From: Sulfitobacter mediterraneus
GTDB lineage: Bacteria; Pseudomonadota; Alphaproteobacteria; Rhodobacterales; Rhodobacteraceae
NCBI RefSeq assembly: GCF_003054325.1
Contig: NZ_QBKU01000002.1
Coordinates: forward strand, 1 to 64,000
Direction: 5' to 3'
Length of the DNA stretch: 64,000 nt
Position 1 is the stretch's first letter. Each line of letters opens with the position of its first letter. The notes below the pieces were generated by a model. That model had not been told where the DNA came from. It searched no databases and saw only the letters and a list, made by a program, of their open reading frames with translations. The position numbers were made by a program, and so were the translations under genes. Shown piece by piece: positions 53,031-62,781 of this stretch.

Positions 53031-53576
53031 AAATCCACTATGCACAACAATCGCGCGGCTGCGGTCCCCGGGGGTGCCTCAGGCTGCGTTGTGTGACTTG
53101 TCAGGGCGATGTGGGACGCGGGCAAGACGGGGCCAAAACTGGCCTCTGGTCGTCTGCTCATAGCGTGTGCGCGCGTCATCGCGGTTCTTCTCCGACGTGA
53201 CAGGGCGGGCCCTGCACATCCATTGTTAACTGGTCTCATCCGGGGTTGCCCCGTCAAAACGTCAGCGGTTCTCTGGCCGTTTCCGGCCCAATCGGTCTGC
53301 TCCGCGCCCGCTGGGGGCTCTGCAGAAGCAGCGAAACTCGTCAGGACATCAAACAAACGCCTAAGCGTTCTTGTCCCATCCTCCTAGATAATGGCTTTGG
53401 TGATCAAATGACAATGGGCAATCGCCCCGCGTCTCCATCAATTATGTAAATCCGCCCCCTCCGCTTGACAAGCAACGGTTGTGTGGGAACATGCGCGCCC
53501 AAGACGCAGGGCGGCCTGCGGTTCCCTGCCCGGCCCCTGCGGCCAAGCGCGACCCAACTCGAAGGAATGACAACCC
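53031..53576. other. 546-base gap upstream of rne
   Basis: No convincing gene. Both strands carry longish frames (53109-53387 plus, 52889-53356 minus) that look like GC-rich shadows. In many bacteria the long rne leader is cleaved by RNase E itself, which could explain the gap; no conserved hairpin is identified here. Confidence 0.4.
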
Positions 53577-53864
53577 ATGCACTATCTTTTGCGCACTGCC
53601 CTGTGTTTGCCCCTGATCGCCGTTGCGGCATGTGATGAACTGGCGGTGGCCAATGATCCGGCGGCACTGGCCGACTTGCGGGCTGGCAAAAGCTGTGTGG
53701 CGGCGGTGAACAAACAGGTGGGCGGCGGTGCCACGCTGAACACCACGCTGCCAATTGTTGAGATCAATCAATACGTTGTGGACGTGCCCAACGCCAATTC
53801 CTGGACGTGCTACACCAACGACAGCGGCCGCGCCCAGGAACTGATCGAACTGAAGCCCCGCTGA
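53577..53864 (+). CDS. Small putative lipoprotein
   Basis: 95 residues. A hydrophobic signal with LCLPLIAVAAC ending in a lipobox cysteine is followed by a short domain with two further cysteines (KSCVAAVNKQ and WTCYTNDSG) that could form a disulfide. It is a likely inner- or outer-membrane lipoprotein of unknown role. It ends 18 bases before the dctD stop on the other strand. Confidence 0.7.
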   Translation: MHYLLRTALCLPLIAVAACDELAVANDPAALADLRAGKSCVAAVNKQVGGGATLNTTLPIVEINQYVVDVPNANSWTCYTNDSGRAQELIELKPR

Positions 53865-53882
53865 TCAGAGACCAACAGGCGG

Positions 53883-55217
53883 TCAGAGGTAATCTGACCG
53901 CTGCAGGCCATATTTGGCCATTTTTTCATTCAGCGTCCGGCGCGGCAGGCAGAGTTCGTCCATCACACTGGCGATAGATCCCTTGTGGCGGCGCATGGTG
54001 TTGTCGATCAACATCCGCTCAAATGCTTCGACATATTCCTTCAGCGGCTTGCCCTCGGTGGTCATCACCGGCTGCATCTCGTCGTGGTCCGACATGAGCA
54101 GCGATGCGATTGTGCCCGAACCGCGCCGCGATTGCAGCACGGCGCGTTCCGCCACATTGATCAACTGCCGCACATTGCCCGGCCAAGGCGCCTGCAACAG
54201 CTGCGCGGCCTCTTGTGCCGACACTTCGGGCGCGTCGCAGCCATATTCATCTGAGAATTGTTCGCTGAGCCTTGTGAACAGCGTCAGGATATCCTCGCCC
54301 CGTGTCCGCAGGGGCGGCACAGTGATGCGCAGGGCGGCAAGCCGGTAAAACAGATCGGATCGCAGCGAATCCTCTGACGTGCGCCCTGCCTCTTGCAGGT
54401 TGGAGATCGCCACAATGCGGGTCTCGGCCGGGGTGCCCTGCTCGTTGATCACACTCAACAGCCGGGCCTGCAAGGTCTCGGACAGCGCTTCGATATCTTC
54501 CAGCACAAGCGTACCGCCGCGGGCCTCTTCGATCGCGGGCAATTGCGCGTCTTCGGGCAACATCGGGCCAAACAGTCGTTTGCTCAATGCGTCTTCTTCG
54601 AATGCGCCGCAAGACACCAAGACAAACTTCTTGCCCGCCCGGCTGCCAACGGCGTGCAGCGCATGTGCGACCAGCGTTTTGCCGGTGCCGGTCTCACCGT
54701 CGATCAGTACATGACCATCGGCCTGCCCCAGATCCAGAATATCCTCGCGCAGACGGTCCATGGCCGGGCTTTGGCCGATCAGTTTCTTCATCAACTGTCC
54801 GCCATCGGACAACTCGCGACGCAGGGCGCGGTTGTCCATCACCAGACGCCGGGCATTGGTGGCCTTTTTGGCCAGCTCGCTCATCCGGTCGGGGTTAAAC
54901 GGCTTTTCCAGAAAATCAAACGCGCCTACGCGCATTGCTTCAACGGCCATCGGTACATCGCCGTGGCCCGTGATCATGATCACCGGCAAGGCACTGTCAT
55001 TGCCCATCAGCTTTTTCAAGAACTGCATGCCATCCATGCCCGGCATCTTGATGTCGGAAATCACAATGCCCGGATAATCCGGCCCCAGCACCTTGAGCGC
55101 ATCCTCGGCGCTGCCAAAGGTCTCGGTGTCATAGCCCGAAAGCGCCAGCCATTGGCTGATGGATTGGCGCATGTCCTGTTCGTCATCGACAATCGCGATC
55201 TTCATTGCCTGAGCCAT
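53883..55217 (-). CDS. dctD: DctD-type response regulator lacking the GAFTGA loop
   Basis: 444 residues: receiver (IVDDEQDMRQ, phospho-Asp in ISDIKMPGMDG, K in FLEKPFNPDR), AAA+ domain (Walker A GETGTGKTLVAHAL) and a Fis-type HTH at the end. The usual sigma-54 contact loop GAFTGA is missing: the text goes CGAFEEDALSKRLFGP to GGTLVLEDIEAL directly, and the Walker B DE is reordered as ED. The regulator therefore probably does not activate sigma-54 in the standard way. Its gene is six bases from dctB. A hairpin GCGGTCAGA/TCTGACCGC spans the stop. Confidence 0.85.
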   Translation of the reverse strand: MAQAMKIAIVDDEQDMRQSISQWLALSGYDTETFGSAEDALKVLGPDYPGIVISDIKMPGMDGMQFLKKLMGNDSALPVIMITGHGDVPMAVEAMRVGAFDFLEKPFNPDRMSELAKKATNARRLVMDNRALRRELSDGGQLMKKLIGQSPAMDRLREDILDLGQADGHVLIDGETGTGKTLVAHALHAVGSRAGKKFVLVSCGAFEEDALSKRLFGPMLPEDAQLPAIEEARGGTLVLEDIEALSETLQARLLSVINEQGTPAETRIVAISNLQEAGRTSEDSLRSDLFYRLAALRITVPPLRTRGEDILTLFTRLSEQFSDEYGCDAPEVSAQEAAQLLQAPWPGNVRQLINVAERAVLQSRRGSGTIASLLMSDHDEMQPVMTTEGKPLKEYVEAFERMLIDNTMRRHKGSIASVMDELCLPRRTLNEKMAKYGLQRSDYL

Positions 55218-55223
55218 ATTGGT

Positions 55224-56981
55224 CTACTCCGCCGCTTCTATATTTTTGTCACTGCCCATGATGGGCAATTGCATTTCAAACACCGCGCCGCCCGCCTGCC
55301 CGTTCCGGGCCGTCAAACGACCCCCAAGGTCGTTCACGATCCCTGACGAAATGGCAAGGCCCAGACCAACCCCGTCACCGGGCTGTTTGGTCGTGTAAAA
55401 CGGCTCAAACAAGGCATCGAGGTTTTCGATCCCCGGCCCGTTGTCACGCACCGTCAGGGTCGCAGTTTCCCCCGCCGAGAGGATGATGTTCACCTGCGGG
55501 TTCCGCTCTGATTTGGTGGCATCAAGGGCATTGCGCAAGAGGTTGACCATGACCTGTTCTATGCGCATCCGGTCGCCCATCACAGTCACGGGCGTATCGG
55601 GCACAATCCGGCTGATCTGGACCTGCCGCTGACGCAGCTGCGGTTCCATCATCGACAGGCTGGAGGCCAGCGCCGCGCCCATATCCACTGGGGAAAACGC
55701 CTCTTGTCCCTTGCGGGCATAAGATTTGAGCTGACGGGTGATTGCCCCCATGCGCTCAATCAGATCATCAATGCGCCCAAAGGACGACAGCGCCTCATCG
55801 GGGCGGTTACGGCGCAGCAAAAGCCGCGCCCCCGCCAGATAGGTTTTCATCGCCGCCAATGGCTGGTTCAGCTCATGACTGACCGCCGCCGACATCTCGC
55901 CCAACGCGGCGAGCTTGCTGGATTGCTCAAGCGTCTGTTCGGCCACGGCGAGCGTTTCTTGCACCCGTTTGCGTTCGGCAATTTCCCGCTGCAAGGCTTG
56001 GTTCAATGCGCGAAGTTTGGCCGATTCCCGCTGGAAAATCGCCAGCCGCCCGGCGGTGCGGCGGCTCAGAAAATAGAAGGCCAGCGCCAGCAGAATCGCA
56101 AATCCCATGACCTCAAGCGCCAGAACCCCGTTCACCCGCTCGCGCACCGAGGCATAGGTGGTGTAGCTGGTCATCCGCCAACCGCGAAACGGGATCTTGT
56201 TGGTCAGACGCATCACCGCCTCGCCCTGCAAATAGGCATCAGGCGGCAGTGCCGTCCAATCCGCGGTGGCCTTGATTGCCCGTTCAATGGCGTTTTGCGG
56301 GGTATAAAGCGCCAAAGCCTCCGGCTCCGTCAGCCCGCGCCAGCGCGGGGCGGTGGCCAGAATAATCTCACCCTGATTATCGGTCACGATCACAGCGTCC
56401 GAAATGCCGGCCCAGGCCCGCTCATACTTCTGCAAATCCACTTCAACGGCGATCACCCCGATGGTGGTACCGCCATCCTGAATGCGCCGCGAATACAAAA
56501 ACCTGTAGCCGCCGCTATCCAGACGGATCACACTAAAGATCGTCGCGTTGGACCGGATCGCATCGACAAAATACGCCTCTGACCGATGGGTCGAACTGAT
56601 CCGGTTGCGATCCGTCGCCGCCACCGTGCGCCCGTCCATATCATAAAGCATCAAAGACGCCGCGCCGATTTCCTCAACAAATGAGATCAGCCGCTGGGTG
56701 GACAGGGAATAATCCGCCGATTGCAACGCCCCGATCAATGTCGGGTCGCGTGCCAACAGCTGCGGCACAATCGCATTCTGGCGCAGCTCCGACAGCAGGT
56801 TGCCGCTGTAAAGTGCGATCCGCAGCTCCGCCCGGTTGCGGGTGCTTTCGGTGAACCTGTGGGTCAACAGTTTGTTGGTGATCGAGATCGTCACCACCGC
56901 CAATACCATCAAAAGGCCGATAGCCACCCGAACACGCCAGGAGACCGTCAAACTCTGTTGTTTTTTGGCAGGTTCGCTCAT
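55224..56981 (-). CDS. dctB: DctB-type sensor histidine kinase
   Basis: 585 residues. Two membrane helices (about residues 14-36 and 290-310) flank a periplasmic double-PAS sensor, as in C4-dicarboxylate sensors. A coiled coil leads to the H-box AVSHELNQPLAAMKTYLAGA near residue 364, then the N-box NLLRNALDATK, DNGPGIE and GVGLGLAISSGIV. It probably senses dicarboxylates and phosphorylates the DctD partner. No dct transport genes are in view. Confidence 0.85.
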   Translation of the reverse strand: MSEPAKKQQSLTVSWRVRVAIGLLMVLAVVTISITNKLLTHRFTESTRNRAELRIALYSGNLLSELRQNAIVPQLLARDPTLIGALQSADYSLSTQRLISFVEEIGAASLMLYDMDGRTVAATDRNRISSTHRSEAYFVDAIRSNATIFSVIRLDSGGYRFLYSRRIQDGGTTIGVIAVEVDLQKYERAWAGISDAVIVTDNQGEIILATAPRWRGLTEPEALALYTPQNAIERAIKATADWTALPPDAYLQGEAVMRLTNKIPFRGWRMTSYTTYASVRERVNGVLALEVMGFAILLALAFYFLSRRTAGRLAIFQRESAKLRALNQALQREIAERKRVQETLAVAEQTLEQSSKLAALGEMSAAVSHELNQPLAAMKTYLAGARLLLRRNRPDEALSSFGRIDDLIERMGAITRQLKSYARKGQEAFSPVDMGAALASSLSMMEPQLRQRQVQISRIVPDTPVTVMGDRMRIEQVMVNLLRNALDATKSERNPQVNIILSAGETATLTVRDNGPGIENLDALFEPFYTTKQPGDGVGLGLAISSGIVNDLGGRLTARNGQAGGAVFEMQLPIMGSDKNIEAAE

Positions 56982-57017
56982 CCGCGCAACTTACGCGCTG
57001 CGGCGTTTTTGCTCAAG

Positions 57018-57686
57018 TCAGGCGGTCTGCAACGCCCCGGACAATGCGCGGAATAGCGCCGCCCCGTCCGTGCCGCCATGCCCTGCATCTGCTGCCCGCT
57101 CCGGGTGCGGCATCATCCCCAGCACGCGGCGGTTTTCCGACAGGATACCGGCAATATCGGCCTGCGCGCCATTGGGGTTGTCAGTATAGGTAAAGGCCAC
57201 GCGATCGTCGCCCTGAAGGCGCTTGAGTGTCTCATCATCGGCAAAGTAGTTGCCGTCGTGGTGGGCAATCGGAATGTCGATCACATCGCCCGCGTTATAT
57301 CCGGCGGTGTAATCACTGGCCGAGGTTTCAACCTTCAAGCCAACCGTTTTGCAGATGTATTTCAGCCCGGCATTGCGCAAAAGCGCCCCCGGCAGCAGGC
57401 CGGTTTCCGTCAGTACCTGAAAACCATTGCAGATCCCCATGACATAACCGCCCCGGTCCGCATGCGCCTTGACCGATTTCACAATTGGCGATTGCGCTGC
57501 AATCGCACCGCACCGCAGATAGTCACCGTAAGAGAACCCGCCCGGAATACCAACGATATCAATGTCCTGCGGCAAATCGCTATCCTTGTGCCAGACCATT
57601 TCAACATCGGCACCCGCCGCCTTGAAGGCAACGGCAAGGTCACGGTCACAATTAGAGCCGGGAAAAACAACAACAGCTGCGCGCAT
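57018..57686 (-). CDS. purQ: Phosphoribosylformylglycinamidine synthase subunit PurQ
   Basis: 222 residues, class I glutaminase fold: [14 protein letters not shown] at the start, the nucleophile Cys in [11 protein letters not shown] near residue 86, and the His-Glu pair in [11 protein letters not shown]. It supplies ammonia for the FGAM synthase step of purine synthesis, working with PurS and PurL. It is the last of the local pur genes, 11 bases after the alcohol dehydrogenase gene. Confidence 0.94.
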   Translation of the reverse strand: MRAAVVVFPGSNCDRDLAVAFKAAGADVEMVWHKDSDLPQDIDIVGIPGGFSYGDYLRCGAIAAQSPIVKSVKAHADRGGYVMGICNGFQVLTETGLLPGALLRNAGLKYICKTVGLKVETSASDYTAGYNAGDVIDIPIAHHDGNYFADDETLKRLQGDDRVAFTYTDNPNGAQADIAGILSENRRVLGMMPHPERAADAGHGGTDGAALFRALSGALQTA

Positions 57687-57697
57687 GAAAGGTCTCC

Positions 57698-58741
57698 TTA
57701 ACCTGCGAAATCAGTGATCACCGCCACGCCGGGCGGTGCGGGGCCGTCAAACACGGCCAGTTCCTCGGTCGCTTGGCTCAATCCAATGCGCCGCGCGACC
57801 AGCGGCGTCAAGTCCACACGGCCCGACATGACAAAATCAAGCAGCGGCGGATACCGCCAGCTGGGCATACCGCGGGTGCCAAAAACAGCCAGCTGACCGC
57901 TGTACACGGCATCCATCGGGATCGGCATCGTGGTGTGATCGCCCGCTGGCATCCCCACCTGCACCATGCGCCCCAATTTGCGCAGGCATTTCAAAGCCGG
58001 AACCGTGGTTTGCGCCACACCCAATGCTTCTATAGCCACATCCGCGCCGCCGCCTGTGATCTCGCGGATCGCCGCAGCCGGATCAGGCTGAGCGGCGTTC
58101 ACCACCGCATCGATGCCCAACGCCTTGGCATGGTCCAGTTTTTCCTGAGCTATATCTACGGCAATCACCCGCGCCCCCAGCCCCCGCGCCAAAAGCGCCG
58201 CAGAAAGGCCAACGCCGCCCGTGCCAAAAACCGCAACCCATTCCCCGGCCTGAACCGCCGCACGCCCCGTGAGCGCATGCCAGGCCGTTGTCACCCGGCA
58301 CCCCAGCGCCGCAGCCAAGGCCGGATCAAGGTTTTCAGGCAAGGCCGTTAAGTTGGCATCGGCAAACGGCACGGCAATCGCTTCGGCAAAGGCGCCGGCA
58401 TGGGTGAAACCCGGCAAGGCCTGCCGCGCACAAATGGTTTGATGGCCCTGAGCGCAGTCAGGACAAGACCCGCAGGCCAGGATAAAGGGCGCAATCACCC
58501 GGTCGCCAGTGCGCCAGCGCGTCACCCCCGCGCCCACGGCGATCACCTCGCCGCAATACTCGTGACCGGGGACATGCGGCAGCGAAACGTCCGGGTCCGC
58601 GCCGGTCCAGACGTGCCAGTCAGACCGGCAAACACCGCAGGCCAAAACCCGCAACACCACTCCGCCCTCAGGTGCGTCCGGCATCGGCAGATCGGCAATC
58701 TCCAATGGTGCCCGCCAGGCTGTCAGCCGGGCGGCCCGCAT
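57698..58741 (-). CDS. Zinc-dependent alcohol dehydrogenase inserted between purS and purQ
   Basis: 347 residues of the MDR family: [10 protein letters not shown] with catalytic zinc ligands, [12 protein letters not shown], the structural zinc cluster [15 protein letters not shown], and a nucleotide site [18 protein letters not shown]. It likely oxidises an alcohol with NAD(P). Its ATG overlaps the purS stop (TGATG), so it is translated within the purine operon although the product has no known purine role. The substrate is unknown. Confidence 0.9.
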   Translation of the reverse strand: MRAARLTAWRAPLEIADLPMPDAPEGGVVLRVLACGVCRSDWHVWTGADPDVSLPHVPGHEYCGEVIAVGAGVTRWRTGDRVIAPFILACGSCPDCAQGHQTICARQALPGFTHAGAFAEAIAVPFADANLTALPENLDPALAAALGCRVTTAWHALTGRAAVQAGEWVAVFGTGGVGLSAALLARGLGARVIAVDIAQEKLDHAKALGIDAVVNAAQPDPAAAIREITGGGADVAIEALGVAQTTVPALKCLRKLGRMVQVGMPAGDHTTMPIPMDAVYSGQLAVFGTRGMPSWRYPPLLDFVMSGRVDLTPLVARRIGLSQATEELAVFDGPAPPGVAVITDFAG

Positions 58742-58971
58742 CAGCCGATCTCCACCGAATAGGATTCGATCACCGTATTGGCGAGCAGCTTTTCACACAT
58801 CTGTGTGACATCAGCCTCTGAGGTGCCATCCGCCAGATCCAGCTCAATCACCTTGCCCTGACGCACACCATTCACGCCGTCAAATCCAAGCGCACCCAGC
58901 GCGTGGCGCACCGCCTCGCCCTGCGGGTCCAGAACCCCGTTCTTCAACATCACATGAACCCGTGCTTTCAT
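58741..58971 (-). CDS. purS: Phosphoribosylformylglycinamidine synthase subunit PurS
   Basis: 76 residues with KARVHVMLKNGVLDPQGEAVRHALGALGF, the conserved start of PurS, and a C-terminal EKLLANTVIESYSVEI. PurS links PurQ and PurL in the purine FGAM synthase complex. It is 52 bases from purC on the same strand. Confidence 0.93.
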   Translation of the reverse strand: MKARVHVMLKNGVLDPQGEAVRHALGALGFDGVNGVRQGKVIELDLADGTSEADVTQMCEKLLANTVIESYSVEIG

Positions 58972-59023
58972 TGCACATCCCCCAGCTTCATTTGGCTAAA
59001 AAAACTCAAGCGCGTCCGCGGCT

Positions 59024-59785
59024 TCAGTTGATCAAGGTTGGTTTGGAAATCGGCGTTGAGGACTTGGGCATCACACCCAGCCGTTTGGCCACTTCGGTAT
59101 AGGCGTCGGTCAAAGACCCCAGATCACGCCGGAACACATCTTTGTCCAGCTTCTGACCGGTCTCGATGTCCCACAATCGGCAACTGTCCGGGCTGATCTC
59201 GTCGGCGATGATCAAGCGTTGGAAATCGCCGTCATAGACGCGGCCAATCTCGATCTTGAAATCGACCAGACGAATGCCGACCGCCAGCATCATGCCGGAC
59301 ATGAAATCATTCACCCGCAGCGCCAGGCTAAGGATATCGTCCATGTCCTGCTGGCTGGCCCAGCCAAAGGCTGCAATGTGTTCTTCGGTCACCAAGGGGT
59401 CGCCAAGACTGTCATCTTTGTAGCAATATTCCACAATCGGGCGCGGCAGCTGCGTGCCTTCCTCGATGCCCAGACGTTTGGACATGGTGCCCGCGGCATA
59501 GTTGCGCACGATCACTTCAAGCGGAACAATCTCGCATTGCCGCACCAGTTGTTCGCGCATGTTCAGACGTTTGATGAAATGCGTCGGCACGCCGATCTGG
59601 TTGAGCCCGGTCATGAAATATTCGGACAGGCGGTTGTTCAAAACACCCTTGCCCTCGATCACGTCCTTCTTCTCGGCGTTGAACGCCGTGGCATCGTCTT
59701 TGAAATACTGGACAATTGTCCCCGGCTCCGGGCCTTCATAGAGGATCTTTGCTTTGCCTTCGTAAATCTTCTTGCGCCGGGCCAT
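59024..59785 (-). CDS. purC: SAICAR synthetase PurC
   Basis: 253 residues: [33 protein letters not shown], then [33 protein letters not shown] and [27 protein letters not shown]. It joins CAIR and aspartate in purine synthesis. First of the local pur genes. Confidence 0.95.
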   Translation of the reverse strand: MARRKKIYEGKAKILYEGPEPGTIVQYFKDDATAFNAEKKDVIEGKGVLNNRLSEYFMTGLNQIGVPTHFIKRLNMREQLVRQCEIVPLEVIVRNYAAGTMSKRLGIEEGTQLPRPIVEYCYKDDSLGDPLVTEEHIAAFGWASQQDMDDILSLALRVNDFMSGMMLAVGIRLVDFKIEIGRVYDGDFQRLIIADEISPDSCRLWDIETGQKLDKDVFRRDLGSLTDAYTEVAKRLGVMPKSSTPISKPTLIN

Positions 59786-59956
59786 GGGCGTCCTTTCCGC
59801 GACAGGCTGGGAGGGTCCCAGACAATTTGGCCCTCTCTTAGTCTAAGGCCCGCCGCCCTGCAAGCATGGGTTCACCGCGCGGTCCTGTGCGCTCTTGTCT
59901 GCTGGTCAGGAACCGCCCATATCTATATAATAGGCGTGCAAAGACAGGAGAGCATG

Positions 59957-60274
59957 ATGACCACCTTCGACAACCGTGAAAACGCATTCGAGAACAAGTT
60001 TGCCCATGACGCAGAAATGCAGTTCAAGGCCGACGCACGCCGCAACAAATTGCTGGGCCTTTGGGCCGCAGGGCTAATGGGCAAAACCGGCGCCGAGGCC
60101 GAGGCCTATGCCAAAGAGGTGGTCAAATCCGATTTCGAAGAGGCCGGCCACGAAGATGTCTACCGCAAGGTTGCAGGTGATTTGGGCGACAAGGCCGACG
60201 AGGCCACCATCCGCGCCCAGATGGCAAGCTGTCTGGTTGAGGCCAAGGCGCAGATCATGGCCGAGATCGACTAA
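59957..60274 (+). CDS. DUF1476 protein, ATP synthase inhibitor zeta type
   Basis: 105 residues: TTFDNRENAFENKFAHDAEMQFKADARRNKLLG, a highly charged helical protein matching DUF1476, the zeta inhibitor of the alphaproteobacterial F1-ATPase. It blocks ATP hydrolysis. The ATG at 59957 is six bases after GGAG; an ATG one codon earlier is less well placed. Divergent from purC. Confidence 0.88.
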   Translation: MTTFDNRENAFENKFAHDAEMQFKADARRNKLLGLWAAGLMGKTGAEAEAYAKEVVKSDFEEAGHEDVYRKVAGDLGDKADEATIRAQMASCLVEAKAQIMAEID

Positions 60275-60302
60275 CCACCTTACGACCTACAAATTTACGA
60301 CC

Positions 60303-60339
60303 AAACGCCCGTCAGAAGCCTGATGGGCGTTTTCTTTTT
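60303..60339 (+). terminator. Rho-independent terminator after DUF1476
   Basis: A 13-bp stem AAACGCCCGTCAG/CTGATGGGCGTTT (60303-60332) with one G-U and a four-base loop is followed by TCTTTTT. Confidence 0.85.
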
Positions 60340-60367
60340 GGGGTCACCTGCCCGTCAATCGGTCTGG

Positions 60368-60427
60368 GCCTCATGATGAAGATGAAGATTATGAGATTGC
60401 TCTGGATCAGGGGTCGTGAAATGAGGC
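60368..60427 (+). promoter_or_regulatory. Inverted repeat in the bmt leader
   Basis: GCCTCAT (60368-60374) is exactly complementary to ATGAGGC (60421-60427), enclosing 46 bases. It lies 27 bases before the bmt ATG. A methionine- or SAM-responsive leader would be logical here but no known riboswitch motif is recognised. Confidence 0.35.
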
Positions 60428-60454
60428 GGCAGTAACGCGCGCGGAGTATGCCCG

Positions 60455-61474
60455 ATGACCAATCCTTTCACTGAGTTGCTTGCTGAAAAAGGCGCCCTGC
60501 TGGCCGATGGGGCCACGGGCACCAATTTGTTCAATATGGGCCTGATGTCCGGCGACGCGCCAGAATTTTGGAACACCGATGAGCCCAAGAAAATCATCGC
60601 CCTCTATAAGGGCGCGGTGGATGCGGGCAGCGATCTGTTTTTGACCAACAGCTTTGGCGCAAATGCTTCGCGGCTGAAACTGCATGATGCGGCCAAACGC
60701 GCCCATGAGTTGAGCCGCGTTGCCGCAGAGATTGGCCGCGAGGTTGCCGATACTGCCGGGCGCAAGGTGATCGTGGCCGGATCTGTTGGTCCAACGGGTG
60801 AGATTATGGAGCCCGTCGGCAGCCTCAGCCATGCCTTGGCTGTTGAAATGTTTCACGAAACCGCCGATGGGCTGAAGGCGGGCGGCGCCGATATTGGCTG
60901 GCTCGAAACCATCAGCGCCCCCGAGGAATACCGCGCTGCCGCCGAAGGCTTTGCCTTGGCCGGACTGGATTGGGTCGGCACCATGAGCTTTGATACCGCC
61001 GGGCGCACGATGATGGGCCTGACCTCCGAAGGCATGGTGGAGATGGTGCATGATCTGGACAACGCACCGCTGGCCTTTGGCGCAAACTGCGGCACGGGCG
61101 CGTCGGATCTGCTGCGCACGATTTTGGGCATGGCCGCAAAAGAAGAAGGCCGCCTGCCTATTGTGGCGAAGGGCAACGCGGGTATTCCAAAGTATGTCGA
61201 TGGCCACATCCACTACGATGGCACGCCCGAATTGATGGCAGATTACGCGGTGATGGCCCGCAACTGCGGCGCATCGGTAATCGGCGGATGCTGCGGCACG
61301 ATGCCCAGCCACCTTGAGAAAATGCGCGAGGCGCTGGACACGCGGGCCAAGGGCAGCGCACCGGAGCTGGACGAAATCGTTGCCGCGCTTGGCCCGTTTT
61401 CATCCGCTGGCGATGGCACCGGCGATGATCAGGCACCGGAACGGCGCAGCCGCCGGGGCCGCCGCCGGGGTTAA
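60455..61474 (+). CDS. bmt: Betaine-homocysteine S-methyltransferase
   Basis: 339 residues. DGATGTNLFNMGL at the start, SFGANASRLKL, and the zinc cysteines in FGANCGTGASDLL and VIGGCCGTMPSH match the homocysteine-methyltransferase fold. It transfers a methyl group to homocysteine, forming methionine. A very arginine-rich end (ERRSRRGRRRG) is unusual. The B12 protein and DUF1638 lie 1.3-2.2 kb downstream, so it may act in a split methionine synthase rather than, or besides, with betaine. Confidence 0.88.
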   Translation: MTNPFTELLAEKGALLADGATGTNLFNMGLMSGDAPEFWNTDEPKKIIALYKGAVDAGSDLFLTNSFGANASRLKLHDAAKRAHELSRVAAEIGREVADTAGRKVIVAGSVGPTGEIMEPVGSLSHALAVEMFHETADGLKAGGADIGWLETISAPEEYRAAAEGFALAGLDWVGTMSFDTAGRTMMGLTSEGMVEMVHDLDNAPLAFGANCGTGASDLLRTILGMAAKEEGRLPIVAKGNAGIPKYVDGHIHYDGTPELMADYAVMARNCGASVIGGCCGTMPSHLEKMREALDTRAKGSAPELDEIVAALGPFSSAGDGTGDDQAPERRSRRGRRRG

Positions 61475-61502
61475 ACCCGCAGGGCCAGGCAGGATGCCGG
61501 AC

Positions 61503-62579
61503 CTACAACAAGCTTAACTGAGCACCCGGCAGCACCGGCGGGCGAAATAGATCGCAGCGCATCGGCGGCGCATGGCCCGACAGGCCAAGCCGTTTGGCCG
61601 CCAATTTGAACCGCTGCGCAATCACTTCGGCATAAGGCCCCTCACCCCGCATGCGCCGATGCCAACGGGCGTCATATTCCTTGCCGCCATGCATTTCGCG
61701 CAATCGGTTCATGATCCGGTCCGCCCGGTCCGGATAATGCTGGGCCAGCCAGTCTTGTACCAGCGGCGATACCTCACGGGGCAATCGCAGCATGATCCAG
61801 CTGGCATGGCGTGCGCCTGCCTCCTTGCCGCTTTGCAATATCGCCTCCAGCTCAGGGTCGGTGAGCGCGGGAATCACCGGTGAGGCCATGACCCGCACAG
61901 GTACACCCGCCGCAGCCAATCGCCTGACCATCATCAACCGCCGCGCCGGCGCGGGGGCACGCGGCTCCATCAAACGGCTGAGTTTTGCGTCCAATGTTGT
62001 GACGGATATGCCAACACGCACCAAACCGCGCCGCGCCATATCCGACAAAATATCAATGTCACGCTCGATCAAACTGCCTTTGGTGACAATCGCCACGGGA
62101 TGATTGCAGTCTGACAAAACCTCCAAACAGCGCCGCATGATCCCCTGGGTCTTCTCAATCGGTTGATAAGGATCGGTGTTGGTTCCGATTGCTATCGGCG
62201 CAGCCCGATATTTGCGCCCCGCCAGTTCCTTGCGCAGAACATCTGGCGCATCGGGCCGCGCAATCAGCTGCGTCTCGAAATCCAGCCCCGGCGACAGCAC
62301 CAGATAGGCATGGCTTGGCCGCGCGAAACAATAAACACACCCATGCTCGCAACCACGATAAGGATTGATCGACCGGTCAAAGGGCAAATCAGGAGAGGTG
62401 TTATAGGTGATCACCTTGCGCGGCACCTCAATTGCGGTCTGCGTGCGCAACACCGGCAGAACGTCATCACGCTCCCATCCGTCGTTCACCGCCTCACGGC
62501 TGTGCGCCTCAAACCGGCCCGCATGGTTGCTGCCTGCCGCCCGCCCGACAACTTTGTAGCGATGATTTTCATGATCCAT
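61503..62579 (-). CDS. Radical SAM protein (PA0069 / SplB-like family)
   Basis: 358 residues. The iron-sulfur motif is GCEHGCVYCFARPSHAY near residue 75 (C-x3-C-x2-C), followed by IGTNTDPYQPIE and SVTTLDAKLSRLMEPRAPAPARR, as in a radical SAM family related to spore photoproduct lyase. It lies on the opposite strand between the methionine genes. No substrate is known. Confidence 0.85.
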   Translation of the reverse strand: MDHENHRYKVVGRAAGSNHAGRFEAHSREAVNDGWERDDVLPVLRTQTAIEVPRKVITYNTSPDLPFDRSINPYRGCEHGCVYCFARPSHAYLVLSPGLDFETQLIARPDAPDVLRKELAGRKYRAAPIAIGTNTDPYQPIEKTQGIMRRCLEVLSDCNHPVAIVTKGSLIERDIDILSDMARRGLVRVGISVTTLDAKLSRLMEPRAPAPARRLMMVRRLAAAGVPVRVMASPVIPALTDPELEAILQSGKEAGARHASWIMLRLPREVSPLVQDWLAQHYPDRADRIMNRLREMHGGKEYDARWHRRMRGEGPYAEVIAQRFKLAAKRLGLSGHAPPMRCDLFRPPVLPGAQLSLL

Positions 62580-62781
62580 AAATCATTTTGGAACAAATAG
62601 TGAACACGCGCAATCAAAACCTGCTAATCCCTTGTCCAGTAGCCTAAAAAGACGCTAAATTCTTGTACAATGAGGTCGCGCAAAACCTCATGCATGTCGC
62701 AATTTGCGCACCAAGCGCCGACATTCCGTGACAAAAAGGCGCATAGGCCAAGCACCTGCAACGGCAGCAGAAGGAAATAAC

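Noticed and set aside
59219-60274. 351-codon frame giving a long version of the DUF1476 protein
   Set aside because: The family protein begins at 59957 with a good GGAG; the upstream part is antisense to purC.
62580-62781. Cobalamin or SAM-II riboswitch before the corrinoid gene
   Set aside because: No B12-box or SAM-II core was recognised; only a generic AT-rich leader is seen.
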